DNA from: Chlorobium sp.
GTDB taxonomy: Bacteria; Bacteroidota; Chlorobiia; Chlorobiales; Chlorobiaceae
Length of the DNA stretch: 64,000 nt
Assembly: GCA_005843825.1 (NCBI GenBank)
Contig: SZXX01000048.1
Coordinates: 1 to 64,000, forward strand
Direction: 5' to 3'
The stretch's first letter is position 1. The number at the start of each line of letters is the position of its first letter. The notes under the pieces are model-generated. The model did no database searches. It worked only from the letters and a program-made list of their open reading frames with translations, and was not told the DNA's origin. This document shows positions 8,813-18,278 of the stretch, piece after piece. The translations under genes were made by a program, and so were the position numbers.

Positions 8813-11800
8813 TTACATTTCCAGGAGTTTTAATATTCCCCTGAGCGGAATCCCTGCCCATTCTGGTCGGTTATTGAGCTCGTAATTCAGCTCATAAACC
8901 GCCTTGTTCATAAGATACGCCCGCATCAGATGCTCTCGCTGTTTAGGTTCTTGAGGTACAATGTTGCTGCCTCTGGTTTTTTCGAAATAGGTATCGAGAA
9001 AATGCTGACCTACAAAAAAGCTCCAGAGATCGCCCCATGGTTCAAGGGCAAGGCACTCTTCAGGACGGAACACCGACCGATTTTGCTGAAGAACATTGAA
9101 CGCCGCGTAGTTGAATGAACGGAGCATGCCTGAAATATCTCGAAAAACCGAGCGTTTTATTTTGCGCTCAGAAATCGGCCGGGCCGGTTCTCCCTCAAAA
9201 TCGATGATCACAAAGTCTTTGCCGGTAAAAAGTACTTGGCCAAGATGATAATCCCCGTGAATCCTGATTTTCAACGTATCAATTTTCTCCATCCTGATTG
9301 GAGTGAACTGCTGGAGAATTGCTTTCTGATTCTGCAGGAAAAGCGCACAAAGCTTCTGCTGCTCGGCCTGCAGCGTCGGCATGACTTCCCGTATAAGAAT
9401 AACAGTGCGTTTAACCTGTTCGCACATCGCCTGATAAATAGAGCGCTGGTAGAGCGTGGTAAATTGCTCCGGTGCAAACGCTGGATCGTTACCGAGAGAG
9501 GCCAGAGCAAGATGCATGTCAGCAGTTCGTTCGGCCAGCTTTTCAATCATGCCGAGATAGGCTCCCCCAAGAAGTTCGTGCATGAAAGAAGGAATCTGAA
9601 CGGGGTCACCGCTTAGAACCGGGAGCTGAGGCAATACGATGCCAGTGTTGATTTTAGAAAGAACCTCGTCATAATAACGCTTTACCTGCCCGAGTGAAAG
9701 CTGCCATGCATCCCCTTCATTCGGCACATAATTCTGTAAAATACCTATAGAGTATGTCTTGGATCTGTTCTGCTCATAATTCAGGGAGCCGAGAAAGGCT
9801 GGCAGATTGTTAAATCCAGTCCGTTCACTGAGCGCGCTGCACATTTCAACCTCGGGAGAAACCCCGTTTTCTATACGGCGATAGAGCTTCAGGAGAAGGT
9901 TGTCATGAAACCTGATTGAGGTATTCGTCTGATCAACAGCCATCAGAGCAGGTTCCGGTGCAACATTGCCGATTTTTTTACCGAAATCATCAATTTGCCT
10001 GCCTTTCAAGCCTGACACCAGACCAGCCTTTCCCTGCCAACCCTCTCTACCCGTCACCAGGTAAAAAAGCTGGTTCAGAAAGCGATTATCAAAGGTTGCA
10101 TCACACAGATACCCCTCTTCATCGCCCACAATAACTCTTGCAATAACCTTTTTATAAAAATTATCGTCAGCCCTGTTCACTGCTGAAAGTGGCTCAAAGC
10201 ATACCGGCAGCTGATAGAGATCGTTTTCACCACTCGAATAGCGCACCTCGGTCATCAGCAGTTTTGCCATATCCATCCCCACAACAGGAATGGTATCGAC
10301 AATGGTGATACGCATGATGTTTCGGGCCTTGCCGCCAAACCATCGACTTGCTTTATAATAATCAGGCAGAATCTCCGTTTCCAGAAGCTGACGACTCTTG
10401 CTGGAAAAAAGGCTTGGCCAGCTATAAACGTTAGCAAAAGGCTTCTCCAGATAAGACCGACCATCAACATCCTCACTATCTTTGACAAGGTTCAACCAGA
10501 AATAGCCAAAAGAGCCGAGGGCAACCATGTAAGGAGCTTTCCTGATTTTCGGAAAGCGGTTCATGCTGAACACCTCTTCAGGAATAAACCCTTCAAAACG
10601 TGAAAGATCGATCATCACCGCCTGGGCATTTCTGGAAAGATTGATTACCGAAAGCATGGTTTCATCCTCAAACCTTCGGATAAAGATCAGTACCTTGGGG
10701 TTGCTCACCTGCAGGAACTCGATACTCCCGCGGCTGAGAGACCTGTATCGGCGAGCCGTTGCAATAGTATGGCGAGTCCACCAGAGCAGTGAGTTGACAT
10801 TGCTTTCCTGCACCTCGACGTTAACCGCCTCATAATGATATTCCGGATCGATAATAACCGGCAAGAGCAACTGCTGGGGATTAGCGCGCGAAAAACCGGC
10901 ATTACGGTCGGAGTTCCACTGCATCGGGGTGCGCACGCCATCCCGATCACCAAGGTAGTAGTTATCACCCATGCCAATCTCATCGCCGTAGTAGAGCACA
11001 GGTGTTCCCGGCAATGAGAGCAGCATGATATTCATCAGTTCAATCTTTCGGCGATCGTTGGTCATCAGTGGCGCCAGCCTGCGTCTGATACCGAGGTTAA
11101 TGCGGGCCTTGGGATCGTTGGCATACACCCTGCGCATGTAGTCTCGCTCCTCATCAGTCACCATCTCAAGCGTCAACTCATCATGATTTCGCAGAAAGGA
11201 TGCCCACTGGCAACCTTCAGGGATTTCAGGTGTCTGATCGAGAATATCAATGATGGGAAAGCGATCCTCTGTGGCAAGAGCCATGTACATTCTCGGCATC
11301 AACGGAAAATGGAAGTTCATGTGGCACAGGTCGCCTTTGCCAAAATAGGCCGCGGAATCTTCCGGCCACTGATTGGCCTCAGCAAGCAGCATGCGATTGG
11401 GGTAGTTCGCGTCTACGTGAGAGCGCAGCTTCCTCAGGTACTCGTAGGTCTGGGGAAGGTTTTCGCAATTGGTTCCTTCAGCCTCATAGAGGTAAGGAAC
11501 AGCATCAAGCCTGAGCCCGTCAACACCCATGCCAAGCCAGAAATCCAGTACATCGAAAAGTGCCTTGTGAACTTCAGGATTTTCGAAATTGAGATCGGGC
11601 TGGTGATGGAAAAACCGATGCCAGAAATACTGACCGGCAACGGGATCCCAAGTCCAGTTTGATGCCTCGAAGTCCTGAAAAATAATGCGGGTTTCAGAGT
11701 ATTTGTTCGGGTCGTCGTTCCAGACATAGAAATTCCGCTCAGGCGACCCGGCAGGGGCTTTTCTCGCGCGTTGAAACCATGCGTGCTGATCAGAAGTATG

Positions 11801-12115
11801 GTTCACTACCAGCTCGGTAATAACTTTCAGACCGCGGCTGTGAGCTTCATCAAGAAACTCTTTAAAATCTTCGAGAGTCCCGTAATCGGGATTAACGGTC
11901 ATATAGTCAGCTATATCGTAGCCATCGTCACGCAGCGGTGAAGGATAAAAGGGAAGCAGCCAGATAGCGGTAATGCCAAGGCTCTCCAGATAACCCAGCT
12001 TCTGGCGCAATCCTTGAAAATCTCCAATACCGTCATTGTTGCTGTCAAAAAACGTCTTGACATGCGCTTCGTAAATAATTGCGTCCTTGTACCAGAGCTT
12101 TTCGGGTTGATACAT
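8813..12115 (-). CDS. treS: Trehalose synthase/maltokinase fusion (TreS-Mak)
   Basis: 1100-residue two-part enzyme. Residues 1 to about 550 are a GH13 TreS domain that interconverts maltose and trehalose: it starts WYKDAIIYEAHVKTF, has DGYDIADY, the nucleophile segment GVDGLRLDAVPYLYE, the acid in LLAEANQWP and the third carboxylate in FLRNHDELT. Residues about 570 to 1100 are a maltokinase (Pep2) of aminoglycoside-kinase fold with IRIHGDYHLGQVL and IIDFEGEPARP as catalytic and metal sites. The product, maltose 1-phosphate, is the substrate of GlgE, encoded 54 bp upstream on the same strand, so the two form one operon. TreS-Pep2 fusions are known in many bacteria. Confidence 0.95.
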   Translation of the reverse strand: MYQPEKLWYKDAIIYEAHVKTFFDSNNDGIGDFQGLRQKLGYLESLGITAIWLLPFYPSPLRDDGYDIADYMTVNPDYGTLEDFKEFLDEAHSRGLKVITELVVNHTSDQHAWFQRARKAPAGSPERNFYVWNDDPNKYSETRIIFQDFEASNWTWDPVAGQYFWHRFFHHQPDLNFENPEVHKALFDVLDFWLGMGVDGLRLDAVPYLYEAEGTNCENLPQTYEYLRKLRSHVDANYPNRMLLAEANQWPEDSAAYFGKGDLCHMNFHFPLMPRMYMALATEDRFPIIDILDQTPEIPEGCQWASFLRNHDELTLEMVTDEERDYMRRVYANDPKARINLGIRRRLAPLMTNDRRKIELMNIMLLSLPGTPVLYYGDEIGMGDNYYLGDRDGVRTPMQWNSDRNAGFSRANPQQLLLPVIIDPEYHYEAVNVEVQESNVNSLLWWTRHTIATARRYRSLSRGSIEFLQVSNPKVLIFIRRFEDETMLSVINLSRNAQAVMIDLSRFEGFIPEEVFSMNRFPKIRKAPYMVALGSFGYFWLNLVKDSEDVDGRSYLEKPFANVYSWPSLFSSKSRQLLETEILPDYYKASRWFGGKARNIMRITIVDTIPVVGMDMAKLLMTEVRYSSGENDLYQLPVCFEPLSAVNRADDNFYKKVIARVIVGDEEGYLCDATFDNRFLNQLFYLVTGREGWQGKAGLVSGLKGRQIDDFGKKIGNVAPEPALMAVDQTNTSIRFHDNLLLKLYRRIENGVSPEVEMCSALSERTGFNNLPAFLGSLNYEQNRSKTYSIGILQNYVPNEGDAWQLSLGQVKRYYDEVLSKINTGIVLPQLPVLSGDPVQIPSFMHELLGGAYLGMIEKLAERTADMHLALASLGNDPAFAPEQFTTLYQRSIYQAMCEQVKRTVILIREVMPTLQAEQQKLCALFLQNQKAILQQFTPIRMEKIDTLKIRIHGDYHLGQVLFTGKDFVIIDFEGEPARPISERKIKRSVFRDISGMLRSFNYAAFNVLQQNRSVFRPEECLALEPWGDLWSFFVGQHFLDTYFEKTRGSNIVPQEPKQREHLMRAYLMNKAVYELNYELNNRPEWAGIPLRGILKLLEM

Positions 12116-12169
12116 GATATATAGTCAGTTAGGGATAGAGTGATTAATATGATTCGATAAAAAAATCCG

Positions 12170-14182
12170 TCAGGGAAAAGTTACCCTGAATACATGCGCG
12201 GGCATGATCCATGGATTTACTGCCACATAGTTCCATTCACCATTCCAGTCATAGTGAATACCGCTCAGCAGATCCTCCACCTTGAACTGAGAATCGTGTG
12301 GCATATTGAAGAGCTCGAGAGGGAATCGCAGCCACCCCCCTTGGGTATTCGAAGAATCGAGGCTGACCACAGTAAGAATAATATTACCTCCATCATCGGA
12401 ACGCTTCAGATAACCCATTACTTGGTCATTTTCCTGACCCGGTGAAGCGTCAATGCGGACAAAGGTAATGTCATTAGTCTGCTGAAGGGCACTATTCTCT
12501 TTTCTTATTCTGTTAATGCGCGTTATCTCTGCCCGGATATTGCCGGGCCGGTCAATATCCCACTGCTTGATTTCATACTTTTCGGAATTGAGATAGTCCT
12601 CCTTGCTTCCCCGAACAGGGAGATATTCGCACAGCTCGTAAGCAGGGCCATACATGCCGTAATTAGATGATAGAGTTGACGCAAGCACCATGCGGATAAT
12701 AAAACGGTTGCGATCGCCGGTCTGAAACTCTTCATGGAGGATATCAGGAGTATTCGGCCAGAAGTTAGGCCGCATGAAATGTTTGAGGGGTGATGATGTC
12801 AGTTCGAGCAGGTACTCCTGCAATTCATGCTTGTTATTGCGCCAGGTAAAGTAGCTGTAAGACTGACTGTACCCCACAACAGCAAGTCTGGCCATTAATT
12901 TCGGCCGGGTGAAAGCCTCGGCAAGAAAAACCGTATCCGGATGCTCCTCCCTGATCGAGGCAATAGCCCACTCCCAGAAAGGAAACGCCTTGGTATGAGG
13001 ATTGTCAACGCGAAAAATCTTCACCCCTTTGTCAATCCAGAACAGAAAAATGCTTTTCAGCTCAATCCAGAGATTCTGCCAGTCAGCCGACTCAAAATCA
13101 ATTGGAAGGATATCCTCATATCGTTTAGGCGGATTTTCCGCAAACTGCACCGTCCCGTCCGGACGCCACTTGAACCACTGCGGATGCTCCTCTACATAAG
13201 GGTGATCAGGTGAACACTGAAACGCAATATCGAGAGCAACAGAAATCCCCAATTCCTCCGCTGCTGTAACAAATGCTGTAAAATCCTTGATCGTACCAAG
13301 TTCAGGATGAACTGCCTTATGCCCTCCATCCTTGTTGCCAATCGCCCAGCAGCTTCCCGGATCATCCGGCGCAGCCACAAGGGCATTGTTCTTTCCTTTG
13401 CGCTTCGTGTAACCTATAGGATGAATAGGCGGCAAATAGACGACATCGAATCCCATCCCGGCAATAAAAGGCAGCAGCCTGTTACAATCGTTGAACGTCC
13501 CATGTTTACCAGGAAGGGTACTCCATGAGCGGGGGAAAAATTCATACCACGCACTACATCCGGCCCTCTTCTGTTCTACCGTCAATCCAAGCACTTTTTC
13601 ATAAACAGTGGCGCGTGCCTTATCGGGATTACTACCCATAAGCTGTTCAAGACTCCCTTCAAGAGCAGCTGCTTCGGCCTTATCCTTCTCCTCTGAACGG
13701 AGGCGAGAGACGAATGCTCCGAGCTTTCCTGCATCAGCTTTTACTGCCCTTGCAACTCCCTCTTTGACCAGAAGCGCCCCGATCTCCAGATCGAGTGAAA
13801 CATCCTGACCAGCCTCCATCTTTTTGGTCAGTCCCTTTTTCCATGTCTGAAAATGGTCAACCCAGGCCTCAATCGTATACTCATAGAGGCCAGGGAAACC
13901 AACGGTAAAAGAACCTTGCCATTGGTCGTTGCCTAGAGAAACCATCGGCGAACGCTCCCACTCAGCTCGACCGGAAGGCCGGAAACAGAGCTCAGCAGAA
14001 ACTGTATCAGCACCGTCAACAAAAATATCAGCTTCAACTATCAGGCGCTCACCCTCAACTGCTTTTGCAGGGTACTTGCCTCCATAGAGTTCAGGAGATA
14101 CATTTTCTATAACAACGCGTTGACGGCCATCAAACTTTTGATCACTATAATGGGGAAAAGTCCGTCTGAATGTAGGATTCAT
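12170..14182 (-). CDS. glgE: Maltosyltransferase GlgE
   Basis: Alpha-1,4-glucan:maltose-1-phosphate maltosyltransferase, a GH13_3 enzyme that adds maltosyl units to a growing alpha-glucan. The 670-residue protein opens with the beta-sandwich domain (VIENVSPELYGGKYPAKAVEG, residues about 22-42) and an all-alpha insert. The barrel then contains VVYLPPIHPIGYTKRKGKNN, the nucleophile Asp in FRVDNPHTKAFPFWEW near residue 395, and the general acid Glu in FLAEAFTRPK near 424. It is the first gene of a glgE-treS/mak operon. No branching enzyme gene is in the window; the pathway would need one elsewhere. A GC-rich hairpin lies in the leader (14206-14221). Confidence 0.95.
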   Translation of the reverse strand: MNPTFRRTFPHYSDQKFDGRQRVVIENVSPELYGGKYPAKAVEGERLIVEADIFVDGADTVSAELCFRPSGRAEWERSPMVSLGNDQWQGSFTVGFPGLYEYTIEAWVDHFQTWKKGLTKKMEAGQDVSLDLEIGALLVKEGVARAVKADAGKLGAFVSRLRSEEKDKAEAAALEGSLEQLMGSNPDKARATVYEKVLGLTVEQKRAGCSAWYEFFPRSWSTLPGKHGTFNDCNRLLPFIAGMGFDVVYLPPIHPIGYTKRKGKNNALVAAPDDPGSCWAIGNKDGGHKAVHPELGTIKDFTAFVTAAEELGISVALDIAFQCSPDHPYVEEHPQWFKWRPDGTVQFAENPPKRYEDILPIDFESADWQNLWIELKSIFLFWIDKGVKIFRVDNPHTKAFPFWEWAIASIREEHPDTVFLAEAFTRPKLMARLAVVGYSQSYSYFTWRNNKHELQEYLLELTSSPLKHFMRPNFWPNTPDILHEEFQTGDRNRFIIRMVLASTLSSNYGMYGPAYELCEYLPVRGSKEDYLNSEKYEIKQWDIDRPGNIRAEITRINRIRKENSALQQTNDITFVRIDASPGQENDQVMGYLKRSDDGGNIILTVVSLDSSNTQGGWLRFPLELFNMPHDSQFKVEDLLSGIHYDWNGEWNYVAVNPWIMPAHVFRVTFP

Positions 14183-14452
14183 GTTCAGGATCTCTCTGAT
14201 TGGTGCCGGGGAAATCCCCGGTCATAGTTCTGCCAGCATAAAATAATGCGGAAACAGTTCCGGTAGGGCTCCCTGTTTTTTTTAACAGAAAGGAAAATAT
14301 GAAAACTCCATTACTTTTTCACTCAGATACCCTTATAATTTCAAAGGTCCCATTAAATCATAAACCTTGATACCCCTTTTGATTTCTCCTGAAAAAAATT
14401 GTTCTTTGAAGGTGCAATACCGTTTTATTGTCAACAATCAGTAAAGAAAACC
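14183..14452. other. Divergent intergenic region glgE/prfB
   Basis: 270 bp separating divergent glgE and prfB, hence holding both promoters. Visible items are the GC-rich hairpin at 14206-14221 and AT-rich tracts around 14270-14350. No convincing -10/-35 pair could be fixed for either gene and no small gene is seen. Confidence 0.6.
14206..14221. repeat. GC-rich hairpin in glgE leader
   Basis: Perfect 6-bp inverted repeat CCGGGG-AAAT-CCCCGG, 24 nt upstream of the glgE ATG. In RNA it would make a compact tetraloop hairpin close to the ribosome site. There is no T-run on either strand, so it is not a standard terminator; a regulatory or stability role is only a guess. Confidence 0.45.
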
Positions 14453-15548
14453 ATGTTTGAACCACAAAAAGAAAGACTGCAGGAGATTCATCGTCGCCTC
14501 GAACAGTTACGGGGGTATCTTTGACGTTGATCAGCGCAAAGAAAAAATCTATGACCTTGAAAAAATTTCAACCGATCCTACGTTCTGGAACGACCAGAAA
14601 GAGGCCTACAAAGTTTTAAAAGAGCTGAACGAACATAAATCATGGACTGATGGGTACGAAAAAATTGCAACGAAGGCAACTATCTGTCAGGATGAACTCG
14701 ACATTGCAGCAGAACTCGAAGACGAATCCTTCACCGATGAGCTCAACACCGCAATAGCGTCAATCGAGCACGACATCGCCGCCATTGAGTTTAAAAACAT
14801 GCTCTCAGGCAAAGATGATGCCGGCAATGCACTCATCACCATTCATGCAGGAGCAGGAGGCACCGAGGCACAGGACTGGGCTGAAATGCTTTATCGCATG
14901 TACATGCGATGGGCGGAACGAAAAGGGTTTAAAATCTATACCGACGACTACCAGGAAGGTGATGGAGCCGGCATAAAAACCGCAACTCTCGAAATAGAAG
15001 GTCCTTATGCATACGGCTACCTGAAAGCTGAAAACGGCGTTCACCGGCTTGTAAGGGTATCACCCTTCGACTCGAACGCCAGGCGTCACACCTCTTTTGC
15101 CAGTGTCTTCACCTACCCCGAAGCTCCTCCCGATGTTGAAATCGACGTCCGCAAGGAGGATCTCGAACTCTCAACGTTCCGCAGCGGAGGCAAGGGCGGA
15201 CAGAATGTCAACAAAGTGGAGACAGCCGTCCGCATAAAGCATATCCCGACGGGGATTGTGGTTGGCTGCCAGGAAGAGCGCTCACAGTTCCAGAACAGGG
15301 AGCGCGCCATGAAAATGCTGATGGCTCAGCTCTACCAGCGTCAGAGGGACGATGAGGAGGCTAAAAAGCGGGAGATAGAAGGCAAAAAGAAAAAAATCGA
15401 ATGGGGAAGCCAGATCCGCAGTTATGTGCTTGATGACCGTCGAATCAAGGATCACCGCACCAATTACGAACGCTTTGATGTGGAAACCGTACTTGACGGA
15501 GACTTGGATGAGTTCATGGAAAAATATCTTTCTGAATTCGGCGACTGA
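14453..15548 (+). CDS. prfB: Peptide chain release factor 2, +1 programmed frameshift
   Basis: RF2 recognises UGA and UAA stop codons and triggers peptide release. Translation starts at ATG 14453 ([12 protein letters not shown]...) and meets an in-frame TGA at 14522-14524. The classic slip site is intact: a Shine-Dalgarno-like GGGGG, then TAT CTT TGA C, so CTT slips +1 and reading resumes with GAC (Asp) at 14523. The rest has the class I release factor GGQ motif ([11 protein letters not shown]) in the C-terminal half, which enters the peptidyl-transferase centre. The coordinates join two frames (14453-14521 and 14523-15548); a naive gene call would start at a TTG in the second frame with a false N-terminus. 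RF2 thus autoregulates its synthesis. The stop overlaps the next gene (TGATG). Confidence 0.96.
14511..14525 (+). promoter_or_regulatory. prfB: prfB programmed +1 frameshift site
   Basis: GGGGGTATCTTTGAC: the internal Shine-Dalgarno-like G-run, the slippery CTT codon (14519-14521), and the UGA stop with C as following base, which weakens termination. It matches the conserved prfB recoding element except that the base before the G-run is C instead of A. Confidence 0.93.
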
Positions 15549-16390
15549 TGTCCAGCACTCTCAACACCTCCACCCTCAAGTTTGGCATAATAACCGACAT
15601 TCACTTCTCGACAACATCAGAACCTGCGGCAGCCATCACAACTGCCGCAGACCTTCTGGGCTGGCTCGAACACTGCAAAAAACAAAACGTTGATTTTCTG
15701 TTCCAGCTCGGCGACCTGATCAAAGGAAGCGAGGAACATAGCCAGGAAGAACTCCGGCAGGCAACCTCTATACTCAAAGAATTTCCTGGAACCATCCACC
15801 ATGTCATCGGCAACCACTGCCTTGCCCTGACAAAAAAGACACTGCTGAATGCTCTTGGCCTGCCGGCCCCATACTATTCATTTACAGCAAAAGGGTTCCA
15901 CTTTATCGTGCTTGACGGCATGGATGTATCAATACATAACGAGCCCGAAACAGCTGAAGAGCGCCAAACCCTTGAATACTTCCTCGCCCGGCCTGAAAAA
16001 CACGACTACTGCGGCGCAGTGGGCGTTCGGCAAAAAGTATGGCTGAAAAAGGAACTTGACACGGCAGAGCGCGCTGGAGAAAAGGTAATCGTCATCTGCC
16101 ACTTTCCGCTGCTTCCCGAAACAACAGACCCCAAACACGGCCTGCTCTGGAACCATCAGGAGATAGTCGATATACTTGCATCCTCAAACGCTGTAACTGC
16201 TTGCATAAGCGGCCATTATCATTATGGGGGTTATGCCTTGAAGAACAAGATTCACTTTGTGGTGCTGCCCGCATTTGTAACCCGACACGAACATCCCTGC
16301 TTCACTCATGGAATAGTTGAACTGGAAAGCGATGGAATAGTAATCCGCAATCAACAAAATACTGTTGTTTCCAATCTCTCCTTTTTATAG
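15548..16390 (+). CDS. Calcineurin-like metallophosphoesterase
   Basis: 280-residue metallophosphoesterase. All five metal-ligand blocks are in order: GIITDIHFS near residue 13-21 (DxH), FQLGDLIKG near 57 (GDxx), HHVIGNHCL near 85 (GNH), VICHFPLL near 182, and CISGHYHYGGY near 222 (GHxH). Length and arrangement resemble the Mn-dependent ADP-ribose/CDP-alcohol diphosphatase group, but the substrate is not certain. Its ATG overlaps the prfB stop (TGATG), so it is translated by coupling to RF2. No signal peptide, hence cytoplasmic. Confidence 0.85.
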   Translation: MSSTLNTSTLKFGIITDIHFSTTSEPAAAITTAADLLGWLEHCKKQNVDFLFQLGDLIKGSEEHSQEELRQATSILKEFPGTIHHVIGNHCLALTKKTLLNALGLPAPYYSFTAKGFHFIVLDGMDVSIHNEPETAEERQTLEYFLARPEKHDYCGAVGVRQKVWLKKELDTAERAGEKVIVICHFPLLPETTDPKHGLLWNHQEIVDILASSNAVTACISGHYHYGGYALKNKIHFVVLPAFVTRHEHPCFTHGIVELESDGIVIRNQQNTVVSNLSFL

Positions 16391-16407
16391 CAAGGAGAGT
16401 CTTCTTC

Positions 16408-16470
16408 ATGAATACGAAATTATTCCGGTTCGCTATATTACCCAAAAGAGTTATTCTGAAACACATATGA
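16408..16470 (+). CDS. Possible 20-residue peptide
   Basis: ATG 16408 follows a good Shine-Dalgarno (AAGGAG, 16392-16397) at 10 nt, yet the frame stops after 20 codons (MNTKLFRFAILPKRVILKHI). The start resembles the first residues of an exported protein. It could be a leader peptide for the outer-membrane protein gene 51 bp later, a decayed gene start, or chance. No homology is claimed. Confidence 0.25.
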   Translation: MNTKLFRFAILPKRVILKHI

Positions 16471-16521
16471 GCCTCAAACTAGACAGTAATCATATCACTT
16501 AACACGAAATCAAGCAGAAAA

Positions 16522-17094
16522 ATGAAAACAAGGATTTCAATAATGTTATTAGTAGCTGGTATGTGGGCAGCGCCTCTCTCAGCCTCAGAGCCCTATGTCA
16601 GTGCTTTTGTAGGAAGATCCGATATGAATCATGTTGGGCTGGGTCATGAGAACTCCGGCCTCACCATGCTCGGGGCTATCGGAAGAGAATTTGAGAATAA
16701 CTGGCGGCTGGAAGCAGAGATTGGTTATCAGACAGTGGGAAATGATGGAGAGTATGGCTCAAATTTAGACCAGAATATGTCCGTGCTGTCGGTCTTGGCA
16801 AACGCCTGCTATGATATGCCTATTTACGATTTCGCCACGCCCTATATAACCGCAGGTGCAGGGAGAGCCATCATTAATCCAATGGGAATCAACTCGCCAG
16901 GATCCTTAAGTACATCTAAATCTTGTTTTGCTTTCCAGCTCGGGGCCGGTATCAGCGTTCCAATCGGTGACAACGTAAAGCTTGATGCACGTTACCGCTT
17001 CTTTTTAACACCAAAGATTATTTTGGATCCAGCAGTTGATAACAAGAGCTTATCAAGCGACAACTTCCTGCTTGGTTTGAGATTTAATTTCTGA
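16522..17094 (+). CDS. Small outer-membrane beta-barrel protein
   Basis: 190-residue exported protein. Residues 1-22 are a signal peptide (lysine/arginine start, hydrophobic core, cleavage after PLSASA-like residues before EPYVSAF). The mature part has alternating hydrophobic/polar strands with many Gly and aromatic residues (GLTMLGAIGRE, WRLEAEIGYQT, LDARYRFFL) and ends in LGLRFNF, with the C-terminal aromatic that BAM recognises. This fits an eight-stranded OmpA/OmpW-like porin-family barrel without a periplasmic domain. The role may be structural or transport; it cannot be told from sequence. Confidence 0.75.
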   Translation: MKTRISIMLLVAGMWAAPLSASEPYVSAFVGRSDMNHVGLGHENSGLTMLGAIGREFENNWRLEAEIGYQTVGNDGEYGSNLDQNMSVLSVLANACYDMPIYDFATPYITAGAGRAIINPMGINSPGSLSTSKSCFAFQLGAGISVPIGDNVKLDARYRFFLTPKIILDPAVDNKSLSSDNFLLGLRFNF

Positions 17095-17114
17095 AATTCA
17101 GGTTTTTTTTCATG

Positions 17115-18203
17115 TTAAAGTATCCTGTCAAGCACTTCGACAATGCGGGCTGCAGCAGCGCCGTCCCATTTTTCAGGGATTTTTGAGCGGGACGATTCCT
17201 GCTTGTGTTTTCCGGGCTGAAGAATATCATTAACGCGGCTCATGATATCTTCCTCATCGAGGCCGACAAGAACATTAGTGCCGATTTCTATAGTTACGGG
17301 ACGTGAAGCCGACTCCATCATTGTCAGACAGGGCACATTCATTACCGTAGCTTCCGGTTGCAGCTCTTCAATATCAGTAAGAAGCATCAGAGAATCTCTG
17401 AGCAGCATCAGCAGGCCTGCATGCGAAAGCGATTCGATCACTTTCACGTTCTCAATATCGCAGAATGCGGCGTCCATACCATTAAACTTTGGAAGAAGAA
17501 CGGTGGTCTTGCCTGAAATCTCCTTCAGAAGCCTGAGCATCATTTCAAGCGGTTCTTTCCTGGAAAAATGACCTTCAAGATTCAGAAGCACTAACGCATA
17601 AGTTTTCGGACGGAAACCATGAGATCTGGATACGGGCAGTTGATTTGCCTGCTCCATCAATTTGACAAGGCTGTCTATTGAAAGGTTGCCGGAAAAAAAG
17701 ACCTTTTCATCGGCGACCCCTTCATTGATCAGGTTGTACTCTCCGCTGTGTTCGCTCACAAAGTGATATTCAGCCATTGCATCAATGGCAATTCGATTGA
17801 TCTCCTCGGCATCCGACCGATCATAACTCCGAAGTCCCGCATCGACTGCCGAAACCGCAACTCCTAGCTTAGCTGCTGTCAGTGCAGCTCCAAGGGCGGC
17901 ATTATCGCTGCCGCACACCATAACGAGATCAGGTTTTTCGCTCTCCAGAACTTTTTCAATCCCGGTCATAACAGTTGCGAGATGCTCAACCGGAGAACCT
18001 TGCGGGAGAGCAATGACCAGAGAACTCCCTGCTTCGCCAAAACCGAAGCATTCAGCAAGATCACCGCTGATCGGCTCGCCCCCTTCAGGAGCAACAAAAA
18101 GCGCAACAGGGTGGTAGGCCCTGTTTTTTTTCAATGCGTCATATAAAGGTGCAAGCAAAAGATTGCCCGGCCTGCCGCCGCCAACGAGAAGTAATTTTTT
18201 CAC
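17115..18203 (-). CDS. UDP-GlcNAc 2-epimerase-like protein, altered active site
   Basis: 362-residue protein with the GT-B fold pattern of UDP-N-acetylglucosamine 2-epimerases (WecB). It aligns at GGRPGNLLLAPL (N-terminus), VDAGLRSYDRS near residue 120, AEEINR near 132-137, HFVSEHSGEYNLINEGV near 147 and SRPVTIEIGTNVLVG near 300-315. Several catalytic positions of WecB are changed: the GDT motif reads GSD, the Glu of VEAGLR is Asp, the HRRE block is replaced by LNLEGHFS, and SGG-QEEA reads DIEELQPEA. It may therefore be a non-epimerising relative, perhaps a glycosyltransferase-like or hydrolysing enzyme of envelope sugar metabolism, or a binding protein. It is divergent from the LptA-like gene. 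Confidence 0.65.
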   Translation of the reverse strand: MKKLLLVGGGRPGNLLLAPLYDALKKNRAYHPVALFVAPEGGEPISGDLAECFGFGEAGSSLVIALPQGSPVEHLATVMTGIEKVLESEKPDLVMVCGSDNAALGAALTAAKLGVAVSAVDAGLRSYDRSDAEEINRIAIDAMAEYHFVSEHSGEYNLINEGVADEKVFFSGNLSIDSLVKLMEQANQLPVSRSHGFRPKTYALVLLNLEGHFSRKEPLEMMLRLLKEISGKTTVLLPKFNGMDAAFCDIENVKVIESLSHAGLLMLLRDSLMLLTDIEELQPEATVMNVPCLTMMESASRPVTIEIGTNVLVGLDEEDIMSRVNDILQPGKHKQESSRSKIPEKWDGAAAARIVEVLDRIL

Positions 18204-18278
18204 AGTAAAAACAAAGCTTTGTTACATTAGAACTTGACAATAAACACTTTCCGGGATGACATCAATCAATTATCCGCA

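Noticed and set aside
14457-14521. TTG-start N-terminus for RF2
   Set aside because: It is the wrong frame upstream of the frameshift site; the ATG 14453 frame gives the conserved RF2 N-terminus.
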